Program-made: the position numbers and the translations under genes
The notes under the pieces: generated by a model
What the model was told of the DNA's origin: nothing
The model's database searches: none
Seen by the model: only the letters and a program-made list of their open reading frames with translations
Shown: one piece after another, positions 8,358 to 16,998 of the stretch
Layout: every line of letters starts with the position of its first letter
Position numbering within the stretch: the stretch's first letter is position 1
Origin: Shinella sp. XGS7
GTDB lineage: Bacteria > Pseudomonadota > Gammaproteobacteria > Burkholderiales > Burkholderiaceae_C
DNA length: 64,000 bases
Assembly (NCBI RefSeq): GCF_020535565.1
Contig: NZ_CP084758.1
Location: 3,113,001 to 3,177,000, forward strand
Direction: 5' to 3'

Positions 8358-9146
8358 ATGAGCGCTGCCGCCCAGAGTTCTCCTGCTTCGTCTCCTGCGT
8401 CGTCTTCGCCCCGTTACGCCCTGGTCACCGGCGCCGGCAGTGGCATCGGCCGGGCCTGCGCCCAGGCCCTGATGCACGCGGGCTGGACCGTGGCCCTGGT
8501 GGGCCGCCGCGAAGCGGCCCTGGCCGAGACGGCCGCCGTGGCGCCCGAACGGGCCCTGGTGCTGGCCGGCGATGTGAGCCGGCCCGAGGCGGTGCGCGAG
8601 ATCTTCGCGGCCGTGGAGCAGCGCTTCGGCCGCCTGGATCTGCTCTTCAACAACGCCGGGCTCTCGGCCCCGGCCGTGCCGGTGGACGAGCTGAGCTTCG
8701 AGCAATGGCAGGCCGTGGTGGATGTGAACCTCAGCGGCAGCTTTCTCTGCGCCCAGGCCGCCTTCGCCCTGATGAAGGACCAGGTCCCGCGTGGCGGGCG
8801 CATCATCAACAACGGCTCGATTTCCGCGACCACGCCGAGGCCGAATTCGGCGCCCTATACCGCGACCAAGCACGCGATCACCGGCCTCACCAAGTCGACG
8901 GCGCTCGACGGGCGCAAGTACGACATCGCCTGCGGACAGATCGATATCGGCAATGCCCTGACCGAGATGGCCCGCCCCATGACCCAGGGCGTGCGCCAGG
9001 CCAATGGCCAGATCGCGGTGGAGCCCACCATGGAGGTCCAGCATGTGGCCGAGGCCCTGCTGCATATGGCGGCCCTGCCGCTCTCGGCCAATGTCTTGAA
9101 TATGACGGTGATGGCCACATCTATGCCTTTTGTCGGTCGCGGTTGA
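8358..9146 (+). CDS. SDR family oxidoreductase
   Basis: A 262-residue classical short-chain dehydrogenase/reductase that uses NAD(P)(H). After an Ala/Ser/Pro-rich leader of about 17 residues come the cofactor loop [16 protein letters not shown] in [11 protein letters not shown], the serine region NNGSISAT and the catalytic Tyr167-x3-Lys171 (PYTATKHA). The substrate cannot be inferred. Codon use changes abruptly between about 8812 and 8955, exactly around the catalytic centre: CTC leucine, AGG, AAT, GGA and GAT appear where the rest of the gene uses CTG, CGC, AAC, GGC and GAC. That patch is reported as a finding. The ATG at 8358 is the first good start. Confidence 0.88.
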   Translation: MSAAAQSSPASSPASSSPRYALVTGAGSGIGRACAQALMHAGWTVALVGRREAALAETAAVAPERALVLAGDVSRPEAVREIFAAVEQRFGRLDLLFNNAGLSAPAVPVDELSFEQWQAVVDVNLSGSFLCAQAAFALMKDQVPRGGRIINNGSISATTPRPNSAPYTATKHAITGLTKSTALDGRKYDIACGQIDIGNALTEMARPMTQGVRQANGQIAVEPTMEVQHVAEALLHMAALPLSANVLNMTVMATSMPFVGRG

Positions 9147-9168
9147 GCGGCCAAGGAAGAAACCACCG

Positions 9169-9465
9169 ATGCTCTCTGCCCTCGTTTCGTTTGCCCTGCG
9201 CCTGCTGCTGGCGGTCGCCACCGTGGTGCTGGTGCTGGCGCTGATGGGCGTGGCCCTGCTGACCCTGCTGGGCCTCACGATCTGGAGCCTGATCCGCGGC
9301 CGCAAGCCGGTGCTGGACCTCTCGGGCTTTGCCCGGGCGCGTCAGTTCCGGGCCGGCGCGGGCATGGGGGCTGGTGGCGCTTTCGGCCGCCGCGCGCCCG
9401 CCGGCGATGTCGTGGATGTGGAAGTGCGCGAGGTCAAGCCCGAGCAGGCCCGGCTTGAGCCCTGA
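9169..9465 (+). CDS. Small membrane protein
   Basis: A 98-residue protein with one long or two closely spaced membrane segments at about residues 5-40 (LLLAVATVVLVLALMGVALL, then TLLGLTIWSLIRG) and a cytoplasmic-looking C-terminal half. That half has an Arg/Gly/Ala-rich stretch and an acidic DVVDVEVREVKPEQ tail. A ribosome-binding site (CCAAGGAAGAA at 9151-9161) decides the ATG at 9169, 22 bp after the SDR stop, so it is probably co-transcribed with the SDR gene. I recognise no named family. Confidence 0.7.
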   Translation: MLSALVSFALRLLLAVATVVLVLALMGVALLTLLGLTIWSLIRGRKPVLDLSGFARARQFRAGAGMGAGGAFGRRAPAGDVVDVEVREVKPEQARLEP

Positions 9466-9492
9466 ACCCGGGGCCCGGACCGAGCCGGGCCT

Positions 9493-9548
9493 CACCAGCT
9501 CACCAGCTCACCAGCTCACCAGCTCACCAGCTCACCAGCTCACCAGCG
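9493..9548. repeat. Tandem repeat of CACCAGCT (7 copies)
   Basis: Six perfect 8-bp units CACCAGCT run head to tail from 9493 to 9540, followed by a seventh, CACCAGCG, to 9548. The right end enters the 3' end of rsgA: its stop codon (9540-9542, complement) and final codons lie inside the array. Because the unit length is not a multiple of 3, copy-number change could move the reading frame at the extreme C-terminus of RsgA. No flanking spacers exist, so this is a microsatellite, not CRISPR. Confidence 0.95.
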
Positions 9549-10451
9549 CTGGCGGCTCAGCTCTTCCAGGATCTCGCCGTAGATGCGGTAGCGCGAGGCG
9601 CTGATGTGCCCCGCCTGCTGGGCAGCGATCACGCCGCAGCCCGGCTCGTGCTGGTGCGTGCAGTTGTAGAAGCGGCAGTCGCCCGCATGGGCGCGCAGGT
9701 CCGGCATCAGCAGGGGCAGCTGGGCCGGCTCGATCTGCTTGAGGCCGAACTCCTGGAAGCCCGGTGAATCGATCAGGGCCGTGCGGGGCTGGGCCTCGTC
9801 CATCCAGTACCACTGGGTGGTGGTGGTGGTGTGGCGGCCCGAATTCAGGGCCTGGGAGATATCGCCCACCTGGGCCTGGGCATCGGGCACCAGCAGATTG
9901 ATCAGGGTGCTCTTGCCCGTGCCGCTGGGGCCCAGCACAAAGGTCCGCCTGCCCTGCAGCCAGGGCGTGAGCAGGGCGCGCGAGCCCGCGGGGTCGGCCT
10001 TGAGCGCCACCTCCATCACTTCCATGCCCATGTCGCGGTAGGGCTGCAGGCGCTCGCGCGCCGCGGCCGCGCCGGGCAGGTCGGTCTTGTTCAGGGCGAT
10101 GCGGGCGCTGATACCGGCGCTCTCCGCGGCGATCAGGGCGCGGGCCAGCTGGCTTTCGCTGAACACCGGCTCCACAGCCACCAGCACCAGCAGCTGGTCC
10201 AGATTGGCGGCAAAGCTCTTGGTCTTCCACTCGTCCTGGCGGAACAGCAGATTGCGGCGCGGCTCCACGGCCTCGATCACGCCCTCATCGCCGCTGGGGG
10301 CCCAGCGCACCTGGTCGCCCACCACGCAGTCACTCTTCTTGCCGCGCGGGTGGCAGACATGGCGCTGCCCCTGCGCGTCTTCCACGATGTAGTGGCGGCC
10401 ATGGCCGCGCACCACCAGGCCCAGATTCAGGTGGGCGTGCTTGCTGCTCAT
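9540..10451 (-). CDS. rsgA: Ribosome small-subunit maturation GTPase RsgA
   Basis: A 303-residue circularly permuted GTPase that acts in late 30S subunit maturation. The order is an N-terminal OB-fold (about 1-75), G4 NKTD (near 120), G1 GPSGTGKST (near 175), a switch-like GRHTTTTTQ, G3 DSPG (near 220) and a C-terminal zinc knuckle (AGDCRFYNCTHQHEPGCGV). The G4-G1-G3 order is diagnostic of the YjeQ/RsgA family. Its ATG overlaps the TGA of the upstream pterin dehydratase gene by 4 nt (ATGA). The last codons lie inside the CACCAGCT tandem array. The M48 protease, phhB-like and rsgA genes form one minus-strand operon. Confidence 0.95.
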   Translation of the reverse strand: MSSKHAHLNLGLVVRGHGRHYIVEDAQGQRHVCHPRGKKSDCVVGDQVRWAPSGDEGVIEAVEPRRNLLFRQDEWKTKSFAANLDQLLVLVAVEPVFSESQLARALIAAESAGISARIALNKTDLPGAAAARERLQPYRDMGMEVMEVALKADPAGSRALLTPWLQGRRTFVLGPSGTGKSTLINLLVPDAQAQVGDISQALNSGRHTTTTTQWYWMDEAQPRTALIDSPGFQEFGLKQIEPAQLPLLMPDLRAHAGDCRFYNCTHQHEPGCGVIAAQQAGHISASRYRIYGEILEELSRQRW

Positions 10452-10783
10452 TGAGCGGCTTCGGCTTCCGGCAGGGCCGAGACCTGGGCCGCGCAGATGA
10501 AGTCATTGCTGGTCAGCCCCTTGGCGCTGTGGGTGCTGAAGCTCACGGTGCAGGCGCCATAGCTCACCATCAGCTCGGGGTGATGGTCCTGGGCATGGGC
10601 CAGCTCGGCCACGGCGTTCACAAAGGCCATGGTCTGGTAGAAGTTCTCGAAGCGGAAGGCGCGGGCGATCAGCTTGTTCTCGGCGTCCGGCAGCCAGCCG
10701 GGCACCTGGCCCAGCCAGGTGGACAGCAGTTCGGCGGCGATGGGCTCACGCTGGGGCGTGCATTGGGCAAGCAGAAGATTCAT
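10448..10783 (-). CDS. phhB: Pterin-4a-carbinolamine dehydratase
   Basis: A 111-residue member of the PCD/DCoH family, which dehydrates 4a-hydroxytetrahydropterin and so recycles the cofactor of aromatic amino acid hydroxylases. The family centre is clear: FYQTMAFVNAVAELAHAQDHHPELMVSYG, with the adjacent His pair and Pro (HHPE) of the active site, and the closing THSAKGLTSNDFICA motif. The length is normal. It sits 21 bp downstream of the M48 protease stop and overlaps rsgA by 4 nt. No phenylalanine hydroxylase is nearby, so the physiological partner is not shown here. Confidence 0.92.
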   Translation of the reverse strand: MNLLLAQCTPQREPIAAELLSTWLGQVPGWLPDAENKLIARAFRFENFYQTMAFVNAVAELAHAQDHHPELMVSYGACTVSFSTHSAKGLTSNDFICAAQVSALPEAEAAQ

Positions 10784-10804
10784 GGCGGGGCTCGTTCGGC
10801 GTGT

Positions 10805-12091
10805 TCAGTGGGCGGCAATGGCGGCCAGGCGTTCGCTGGCCGGCGGATGCGAGTAATAGAAGCGCGCATACACCGGGTCCGGCGTCAGGGTGCCGGCATT
10901 GTCCTCGTGCAGCTTGAGCAGGGCCGAGGCCAGGTCGGCGCCGCTGGCCTGGGCGCAGGCATAGGCGTCGGCCTGGAACTCGTCGCGGCGCGAGAGCAGG
11001 CTGCCCAGGGGCGTGAAGAAGAAGCCGAAGACCGGCAGCACCAGCAGGAAGAGCAGCAGGGCCAGCGCGTCGTTGGGCAGGCGGCCGTCCAGATTGGGCT
11101 GCACGCCAAAAGCCAGGTAGAAGCCCGGCTGGGCCGAGAGCCAGCCCAGCAGGGCAAAGGCCGCCAGGCTCAGGGCGAACATGGTGAGCATGCGCTTGAG
11201 CACATGCTTGTGCTTGAAGTGGCCCAGCTCATGGGCCAGCACTGCCTCCACCTCGGCGCCGTTCAGGCGCGCCAGCAGGGTGTCGAAGAAGACCACGCGC
11301 TTGGCCGCGCCGATGCCGGTGAAGTAGGCATTGCCATGGGCCGAGCGGCGGCTGCCGTCCATCACGAACAAGCCCTTGGCCGCAAAGCCGCAGCGCGCCA
11401 TCAGGCCTTGCACCCGCTGCCGCAGGCTCTCGTCGGCCAGGGGCTCGAACTTGTTGAACAGGGGCGCGATCACCGTGGGGTAGAGCACCAGGATCAGCAG
11501 ATTGAAGCCCATCCAGGCGCCCCAGGCCCAGGCCCACCAGTAGGGGCCGGCCGCGCCCATCAGCCACAGGATCAGGGCGGCGATGGGCAGGCCGATCAGG
11601 GCGCCCACGGCCAGGCCCTTGAGGCTGTCGGCCAGGTAGAGCTTCCAGCTCATGCGGTTGAAGCCGAAGCGCTGCTCGATGCGGAAGGTGCTGTAGAGCT
11701 CGAAGGGCAGGTCCAGCAGGCCGCCGATCAGGGCAAAGGCCGCCAGCAGGCTCAGCTGGTAGGCCATGGGCGACCAGGCCAGGCCGTGCAGGGCGCTGTT
11801 GAGCAGATCCAGGCCGCCCAGCAGGGTCCAGCCCAGCAGCACGGCGGCATTGAAGGCCAGGCTCAGCAGGCCGAAGCGGGCGCGGGCCACGGTGTAGTCG
11901 GCCGCCTTCTGGTGGGCCGCCAGCGGCACGGTGGCGGCGAAGGCGGCGGGCACCGTGTCACGATGGCGCATCACATGGCGCACCTGGCGCCCGTTGAGCC
12001 AGAACTTGGTCAGAAGGCTCAGCAGCAGGGCCGCGGCGAAGACATAGCTCAGGACGGTGGGATTCAGCACAAGAAAATTCGCGGACGGCAT
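10805..12091 (-). CDS. M48 family metallopeptidase (Ste24/CAAX-protease-like)
   Basis: A 428-residue integral membrane zinc protease. The catalytic motif is His287-Glu288-Leu-Gly-His291 (LAHELGHFKHKHV), with a second conserved stretch DEFQADAYA that supplies the third ligand. Several hydrophobic segments surround it (residues about 5-25, 65-85, 100-125, 150-175, 180-205 and the pair after the HExxH), as in Ste24/HtpX-type proteases. The size matches the STE24-like branch rather than HtpX (about 290 residues). The ATG at 12091 is chosen; a longer frame to 12142 lacks membrane or family character and would run into the orn promoter region. It is the first gene of the minus-strand operon with phhB and rsgA, divergent from orn. 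Confidence 0.9.
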   Translation of the reverse strand: MPSANFLVLNPTVLSYVFAAALLLSLLTKFWLNGRQVRHVMRHRDTVPAAFAATVPLAAHQKAADYTVARARFGLLSLAFNAAVLLGWTLLGGLDLLNSALHGLAWSPMAYQLSLLAAFALIGGLLDLPFELYSTFRIEQRFGFNRMSWKLYLADSLKGLAVGALIGLPIAALILWLMGAAGPYWWAWAWGAWMGFNLLILVLYPTVIAPLFNKFEPLADESLRQRVQGLMARCGFAAKGLFVMDGSRRSAHGNAYFTGIGAAKRVVFFDTLLARLNGAEVEAVLAHELGHFKHKHVLKRMLTMFALSLAAFALLGWLSAQPGFYLAFGVQPNLDGRLPNDALALLLFLLVLPVFGFFFTPLGSLLSRRDEFQADAYACAQASGADLASALLKLHEDNAGTLTPDPVYARFYYSHPPASERLAAIAAH

Positions 12092-12156
12092 GGACGGGAG
12101 TGTAGGGCTGCGACAATGCGCCGTCTGAAGACAAGGATTCAAAAGAGAGTCAAGCC

Positions 12157-12720
12157 ATGAGCGAGAACCCCCTGCTGGCCAGCAGCGACCAGAACCTGAT
12201 CTGGATCGACCTGGAGATGACCGGCCTGTTCCCCGACCGCGACCGCATCATCGAGGTGGCCGTGGTGGTGACCGACCCGCATCTGACCGTGCGCGTCGAG
12301 GGCCCGGTGTTCGCCATCCACCAGAGCGACGCCACGCTGGACGCCATGGACAACTGGAACAAGGGCACGCACGGCAAGAGCGGCCTGATCGACCGCGTCA
12401 AGGCCTCCACCATCACGGAGGAGCAGGCCAGCGCCCAGGTCATCGAGTTCCTCAAGGCCTATGTGCCCAAGGGCAAGTCGCCCATGTGCGGCAACAGCAT
12501 CTGCCAGGACCGCCGCTTCCTGGCCAACTACATGCCCAAGCTGGAAGACTTCTTCCACTACCGCAACCTCGACGTCTCCACGCTCAAGGAGCTGGCACGG
12601 CGCTGGAAGCCCGGCATCATCGACGGCTTCAAGAAGGCCCAGAAGCACACCGCCCTGGCCGATATCCACGAGTCCATCGATGAGCTCGCCTACTACCGCG
12701 AGCACTTCCTGAGCCTCTGA
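12157..12720 (+). CDS. orn: Oligoribonuclease
   Basis: A 187-residue DEDDh 3'-5' exonuclease that degrades 2-5-nt RNAs and the c-di-GMP breakdown product pGpG. Asp18 and Glu20 lie in [10 protein letters not shown]. The other catalytic residues are in the block [13 protein letters not shown] and in [14 protein letters not shown] (His and Asp). The length and the C-terminal YYREHFL are typical of Orn. It is divergent from the M48 protease; the two share a 65-bp promoter region. Orn is functionally linked to the diguanylate cyclase and HD-GYP genes also present in the window, although these are far apart. Confidence 0.96.
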   Translation: MSENPLLASSDQNLIWIDLEMTGLFPDRDRIIEVAVVVTDPHLTVRVEGPVFAIHQSDATLDAMDNWNKGTHGKSGLIDRVKASTITEEQASAQVIEFLKAYVPKGKSPMCGNSICQDRRFLANYMPKLEDFFHYRNLDVSTLKELARRWKPGIIDGFKKAQKHTALADIHESIDELAYYREHFLSL

Positions 12721-12745
12721 CCCCTCACGGCCCGCTGTCCTGGCG

Positions 12746-14587
12746 ATGAGCAGTACCCGCCGCCCCGCAGCGCTCTGGGCGGCTTTCGACTTTCCCCGGC
12801 ACCCGCTGTCCCGCGAGGACGGCGAGCGCCTGCGCGGCGCTTTCTACGAGCCCCCCGCGCAGCGCCTGCTGGCGCACACCGCGGCCGAGCTGCCGGCGGT
12901 GATCGCGGCCGCCCATGCGGCTGCGCGGGCCGGCGCCTGGGTGCTGGGCGGCCTGCGCTACGAGGCCGCCGCGGCCCTGGATCCGAGTCTGGAGACCGAG
13001 GCGCCTGAAGGTCCGCTGGCCGAGTTCCAGGTCTGGCAGACCGAGCCCGAGGCCTGGCCCGAGGCCGAGCCGATGGTTCAGCCCCTCTCGGACTGGCGCG
13101 ATCGGGGCGAGCCGATGGCCCAGACGGCCGCCATCGAGCGGGTGCGGGAGTGGATACGCGCGGGTGACTGCTACCAGGTCAACCTCACCACCCGGCTGCA
13201 GGCCGAGGCTGGGCCCGGCTTCGCGCTGGCCGCCTACTTCCTGGCCCTGCACGAGGCCCAGCCCGGCGGCTTTGCGCTCTTCATGCGCGGCGAGGGCGGG
13301 CGGGGCGGCGTGGCCAGCGTCTCGCCCGAGCTTTTCTTCGACTGGCGCCCGCTGCCGCAGAACGAGCACACCGGCCGCGGCGAGCCCGGCACCTGGTTGC
13401 TGGCCGCCCAGCCCATGAAGGGCACGGCCCCGCGCGGCGCGGACCGCGCGGGCGACGAGGCCGCCCAGGCCCATCTGCGCACCAGCGAGAAGGAGCGGGC
13501 CGAGAACCTGATGATCGTGGACCTGCTGCGCAACGACCTCTCGCGCGTGGCCCTGACCGGCTCGGTGCGGGTGCCGCGGCTCTTCGAGCTGCATGCCCTG
13601 TCCACCGTCTGGCAGATGACCTCCACCGTCACCGCGGTGAGCCGGCCGGGGCTCAGCCTGGCCCAGCTCTTTGCGGCGCTCTTCCCCTGCGGCTCGGTCA
13701 CCGGCGCGCCCAAGCGCCGTGCCATGCAGATCATCCGCGAGCTGGAAGCGCCCGCGCCGCGCGGCTGGTACTGCGGCGCCCTGGGCCTGCTGCAGCCCGG
13801 CGGCACGGCCACCTTCAATGTGCCCATACGCACCGTGGAGCAGGGGCCGGACGGCGCGCTGCGCTGCGGCATCGGCTCGGGCATCACGCTCGATGCCGAG
13901 CCCGCGCCCGAGCTGGCCGAGTGGCAGGCCAAGCGCCGCTTCCTGAGCCGCGCCGCGGCCCCGGTGGCGGCGCTTGAAACCCTGCGCCTGGAGCAGGGCG
14001 TCTATGCCCGCCTGGAGCTGCACCTGGCGCGCCTGCAGCGCTGCGCCCGCCACTTCGGCCTGCGCTGGTGCGGCGACTGCGTGCGGGCGTATCTGGACAA
14101 GCTGGCCCGCGAGCATGGCGCGGGGCTCTGGCGCGTGCGCCTGACCCTCTCGCGCGCCGGCAAGCTGGACAGCCAGGTCCTGCCCCTGGCCGCCACGCCC
14201 GAGCCGGTGCGCCTGGCCCTGGCCGCGCGGCCCATCGCCAGCCAGGGCGCGGTGGCCGAATTCATCCAGCACAAGACCACCCGGCGCGAGCTCTACGAGG
14301 CCCTGGCCGCGGACAAGCCGGCGCAAGCCTTCGATCTCATTCTCTGGAACGAGGCCGGTGAGCTGACCGAGGGCAGCTTCGGCAATATCGCCCTGGAAAT
14401 CGAGGGCCAGTGGCTCACGCCACACGCCCAGGCCGGCCTGCTGCCCGGCGTGATGCGCGAGCAGCTGCTGGCCGAGGGCCGCATCCGCGAAGCCCGCCTG
14501 AGCCGCGAGGACCTGGCCCGCGCCAGCCGGCTCGCCTTCTTCAACAGCCTGCGCGGCTGGCTGGACGCCGAACTCCTGCCCCGCTGA
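12746..14587 (+). CDS. pabB: Fused aminodeoxychorismate synthase component I / aminodeoxychorismate lyase
   Basis: A 613-residue fusion of PabB (about 1-400) and PabC (about 405-613), covering two consecutive steps of p-aminobenzoate synthesis for folate. The PabB part shows CYQVNLTTRL, PMKGTAPRG, ENLMIVDLLRNDLSR, CGSVTGAPKRRAM and a GIGSGI closing motif, all typical of chorismate-binding enzymes. The PabC part is a class IV PLP fold, with Lys510 in QHKTTRRELYE as the likely Schiff-base lysine, then LTEGSFGNIALE and GLLPGVMREQLL. The glutaminase subunit PabA is not fused and not in this window. The start at 12746 gives a normal PabB N-terminus. The next gene starts 68 bp downstream. Confidence 0.93.
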   Translation: MSSTRRPAALWAAFDFPRHPLSREDGERLRGAFYEPPAQRLLAHTAAELPAVIAAAHAAARAGAWVLGGLRYEAAAALDPSLETEAPEGPLAEFQVWQTEPEAWPEAEPMVQPLSDWRDRGEPMAQTAAIERVREWIRAGDCYQVNLTTRLQAEAGPGFALAAYFLALHEAQPGGFALFMRGEGGRGGVASVSPELFFDWRPLPQNEHTGRGEPGTWLLAAQPMKGTAPRGADRAGDEAAQAHLRTSEKERAENLMIVDLLRNDLSRVALTGSVRVPRLFELHALSTVWQMTSTVTAVSRPGLSLAQLFAALFPCGSVTGAPKRRAMQIIRELEAPAPRGWYCGALGLLQPGGTATFNVPIRTVEQGPDGALRCGIGSGITLDAEPAPELAEWQAKRRFLSRAAAPVAALETLRLEQGVYARLELHLARLQRCARHFGLRWCGDCVRAYLDKLAREHGAGLWRVRLTLSRAGKLDSQVLPLAATPEPVRLALAARPIASQGAVAEFIQHKTTRRELYEALAADKPAQAFDLILWNEAGELTEGSFGNIALEIEGQWLTPHAQAGLLPGVMREQLLAEGRIREARLSREDLARASRLAFFNSLRGWLDAELLPR

Positions 14588-14655
14588 GGCCGCGCACAAG
14601 ACACCCCATTTCCAGCGGCGCCGGCCCCGGCCGGCGCCGCCCACCCCGACACATC

Positions 14656-16995
14656 ATGAGCACCACCAGCAAGAAGACTGCCCCCAAGACGCCGGTCAAG
14701 ACCGCGTCCGCCGAGAAACAGCCCGCCAAGAAGGCGGCGAGCAAGAGCCCGGCCGGCAAGACGGCCGCCGCCAAGCGCAGCCGCAAGCCGGTCGAGCCCG
14801 TCGTCGAGATCGTGGCGGAAGTCCAGATCGAGACCCCGGCCGAGCCGATCCGGACGCTGGCGGCCGAAAGCAAGAAGAAGGTCCCGGCTCGCAAGCGTGC
14901 CAGCAAGCCGGCAGAGCCGGTGGCTGAGGCCGTGATCGAGCCCGCGCCGGAAGTCGTACCCGAGCCCGAACCGGCGCCCGCGCCCGCCAAGCGTGCCAGC
15001 AGCGCCCGCCGCAAGAAGGCAGCCGAGCCGGCCGCCGAAGCGCCGGTCGTCGAGACCCCGGTTGAGACTCCTGTCGACGCGCCGGCCGAAGCGCCCAAGA
15101 AGCCCGCCCGCAAGAAGCCCGGCAAGCCCAAGGCCGCCGAGGTCCAGCCCGAGGTGCCGGCCGAGCCGCCGCGCTACAGCCTGGCCCCGCGCGAGGACGA
15201 TAGCAGCGTGTTCGGCGACTACGAGCTGCTGGACCGCGAGACCGGCGCCATGATGCGCCTGAGCCTGATGGGCCCGCTGGCCTGGCGCTGCGACTGCGCC
15301 GCCCACCGCCTGCAGGCCGACTGCGAGCATGGCGAGGCCTTGCTGAGCCTGCTGCCCCTGGAGCGCGTGGCCCAGCTGGACGCCGGCTGGCCGGCCCGCG
15401 AGGCCGAGGTCTGGCTGGTGGAGCAGGACGGCCAGCGCTGGCTGCAATGGGTGGCCGGCCAGGGCGTGCCCGCGGCCGTGAGCGAGCTGGCCCGCCAGGG
15501 CCTCAACGAGCTGCTGCGCCTGCCCGCCGAGCGCGCGCATGCCTGGCTGCAGGCGGTGCTGGACGCCGCGCGGGCCCAGGGCCTGCCGCTGCGGGTGGAG
15601 CCGGCGGTCTGGCCCCAGCTGGCCTGGGCGCGCGACGCCCAGGGCCGCGTGGCCCGCCTGGAGCCTCTGCTGGCCGAGACCGCGGGCCTGAGCGGCCTGC
15701 TCAAGGAAGCCATTCCCGCCTACCAGTGGGAGGCAGCGCTGTTTGCCGTTTGCGCCGGCCGCGCCATGCTGGCCGATGACCTGGGTCTGGGTCAGCGCGA
15801 GGCCGCGCTGGCGGCCCTGCGCCTGTGGCAGCAGCGCTTCGGCCTGGAGCGCGCCCTGCTGATCGCCCCGGCCGCCAGCCATGCGGCCTGGCGCCGGGAT
15901 CTGGAGCGCCTGCTGGGCGAGGCCCCGGCCGGCCTGGTGCTGGCCGAGAACGTGCCGGCCCAGGCCCTGAACGGCCGCCAGCGCCCCGAGCTGCTGATCG
16001 TGGACGGCGTGGACCAGCTGGACGCCGATCAGCTGGCCGCGCTGCGCGCGCTGAGTCTGCCCCATCTGCTGCTGATTGCAGCGCGCGAGCCCCTGGGCGA
16101 CGAGCGCCTGATGGCCTGGGTGGATTGGCTGGACGAGGCCCGCCGCGGCCCGCTGGCCGCCCTGCGCGCCCTGGCGCCCGAGGCCGGCAAGCGCGCCCAG
16201 CGCGAGGCGCTGGAAAGCGTGCTGCTCTCGCGCCGCAAGCGCGAGCTGCAGGCCCATCAGCTGCCGGCCGCTCTGGTGCAGCAGCGCTGGCTGCAGCCCG
16301 GTGGCGCGCCGCAGGCCGGCGGCCCGCTGCCCCAGCTGCGCGCACTGGCGACGCGCTGGCAGCAGCTGAACTATCTGGGCGCAGAGGAGCAGCGCCAGCT
16401 GCTGCAGGCCCTGAGTCTGCTGCCGGCCGGCTCGCGCCATGTGCTCAGCGCCAAGGTCGAGGCCTTGCTGGCCCTCAAGCAGGAATGGCTGGAAGGGCAG
16501 GGCGCCGCGGCGGCCCGCCTGCTGGTCTGCGCCCAGTCCGAGACCCTGCTGGACAGCCTGGCCCAGGCCCTGAAGGTGCGCAAGCTGCTGGTGCAGCGTC
16601 TGCGCCAGGGGCAGAGCCCGGAAGAGCAGGCCGCCAGCCTGCAGGCCTGGCGCGCCGAACCGGCCGCCGTGCTGCTGGCCAGCGATGCGGCCCTGGCCGC
16701 CCTGGCCTCGGGCGACGGCCTGGGTGAGGCCCGTCTGGGCCTGGTCCATGCCGATCTGCCCTGGGGGACGGGCCTGCTGCAGCAGCGCCTGGCCCTGGCC
16801 TGCGGCGCCGAGCCGCGCGGCGTGCCGGTGGCCCAGCTGCTGGTGGAGGGGCCTGTGGACCGCGCCCTGCTGGCCCTGCAGCGCAGCGGCACGGCCTTCC
16901 CGGACTGGCTGGATCAGCAGATGCCGACCTGGCTGGACGAGGCCCAGCTGGCATCCCTGATGCCGCCGCTGCAGGCCTTGCTGGCGGCGCTCTGA
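14656..16995 (+). CDS. SWIM-zinc-finger / degenerate SNF2-like protein with basic tail
   Basis: A 779-residue protein with three parts. Residues 1-175 are low complexity, rich in Lys, Ala, Pro and Glu (repeated KKA, RKRASKPAEP, PEPEPAPAPA), like histone-H1-type tails. A SWIM-type zinc motif follows: Cys212-x-Cys214-x8-Cys223-x-His225. Residues about 345-779 follow the linear order of an SWI2/SNF2 helicase, but the catalytic residues are replaced. The Walker A region reads LADDLGLGQRE (Gln380 where GKT is expected). The DEAH position reads IVDGVDQL (Asp450-Gly-Val-Asp453). The C-terminal HADLPWGTGLLQQRLALACGAEPRG matches the DLPWNP..EQR..R.HRIGQ motif without its arginines. ATPase activity is therefore unlikely; a DNA- or nucleoid-binding scaffold role is inference. 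It lies downstream of pabBC on the same strand. Confidence 0.7.
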   Translation: MSTTSKKTAPKTPVKTASAEKQPAKKAASKSPAGKTAAAKRSRKPVEPVVEIVAEVQIETPAEPIRTLAAESKKKVPARKRASKPAEPVAEAVIEPAPEVVPEPEPAPAPAKRASSARRKKAAEPAAEAPVVETPVETPVDAPAEAPKKPARKKPGKPKAAEVQPEVPAEPPRYSLAPREDDSSVFGDYELLDRETGAMMRLSLMGPLAWRCDCAAHRLQADCEHGEALLSLLPLERVAQLDAGWPAREAEVWLVEQDGQRWLQWVAGQGVPAAVSELARQGLNELLRLPAERAHAWLQAVLDAARAQGLPLRVEPAVWPQLAWARDAQGRVARLEPLLAETAGLSGLLKEAIPAYQWEAALFAVCAGRAMLADDLGLGQREAALAALRLWQQRFGLERALLIAPAASHAAWRRDLERLLGEAPAGLVLAENVPAQALNGRQRPELLIVDGVDQLDADQLAALRALSLPHLLLIAAREPLGDERLMAWVDWLDEARRGPLAALRALAPEAGKRAQREALESVLLSRRKRELQAHQLPAALVQQRWLQPGGAPQAGGPLPQLRALATRWQQLNYLGAEEQRQLLQALSLLPAGSRHVLSAKVEALLALKQEWLEGQGAAAARLLVCAQSETLLDSLAQALKVRKLLVQRLRQGQSPEEQAASLQAWRAEPAAVLLASDAALAALASGDGLGEARLGLVHADLPWGTGLLQQRLALACGAEPRGVPVAQLLVEGPVDRALLALQRSGTAFPDWLDQQMPTWLDEAQLASLMPPLQALLAAL

Positions 16996-16998
16996 GGC

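Noticed and set aside
9493-9548. CRISPR array
   Set aside because: The 8-bp units are contiguous without spacers and too short for CRISPR repeats.
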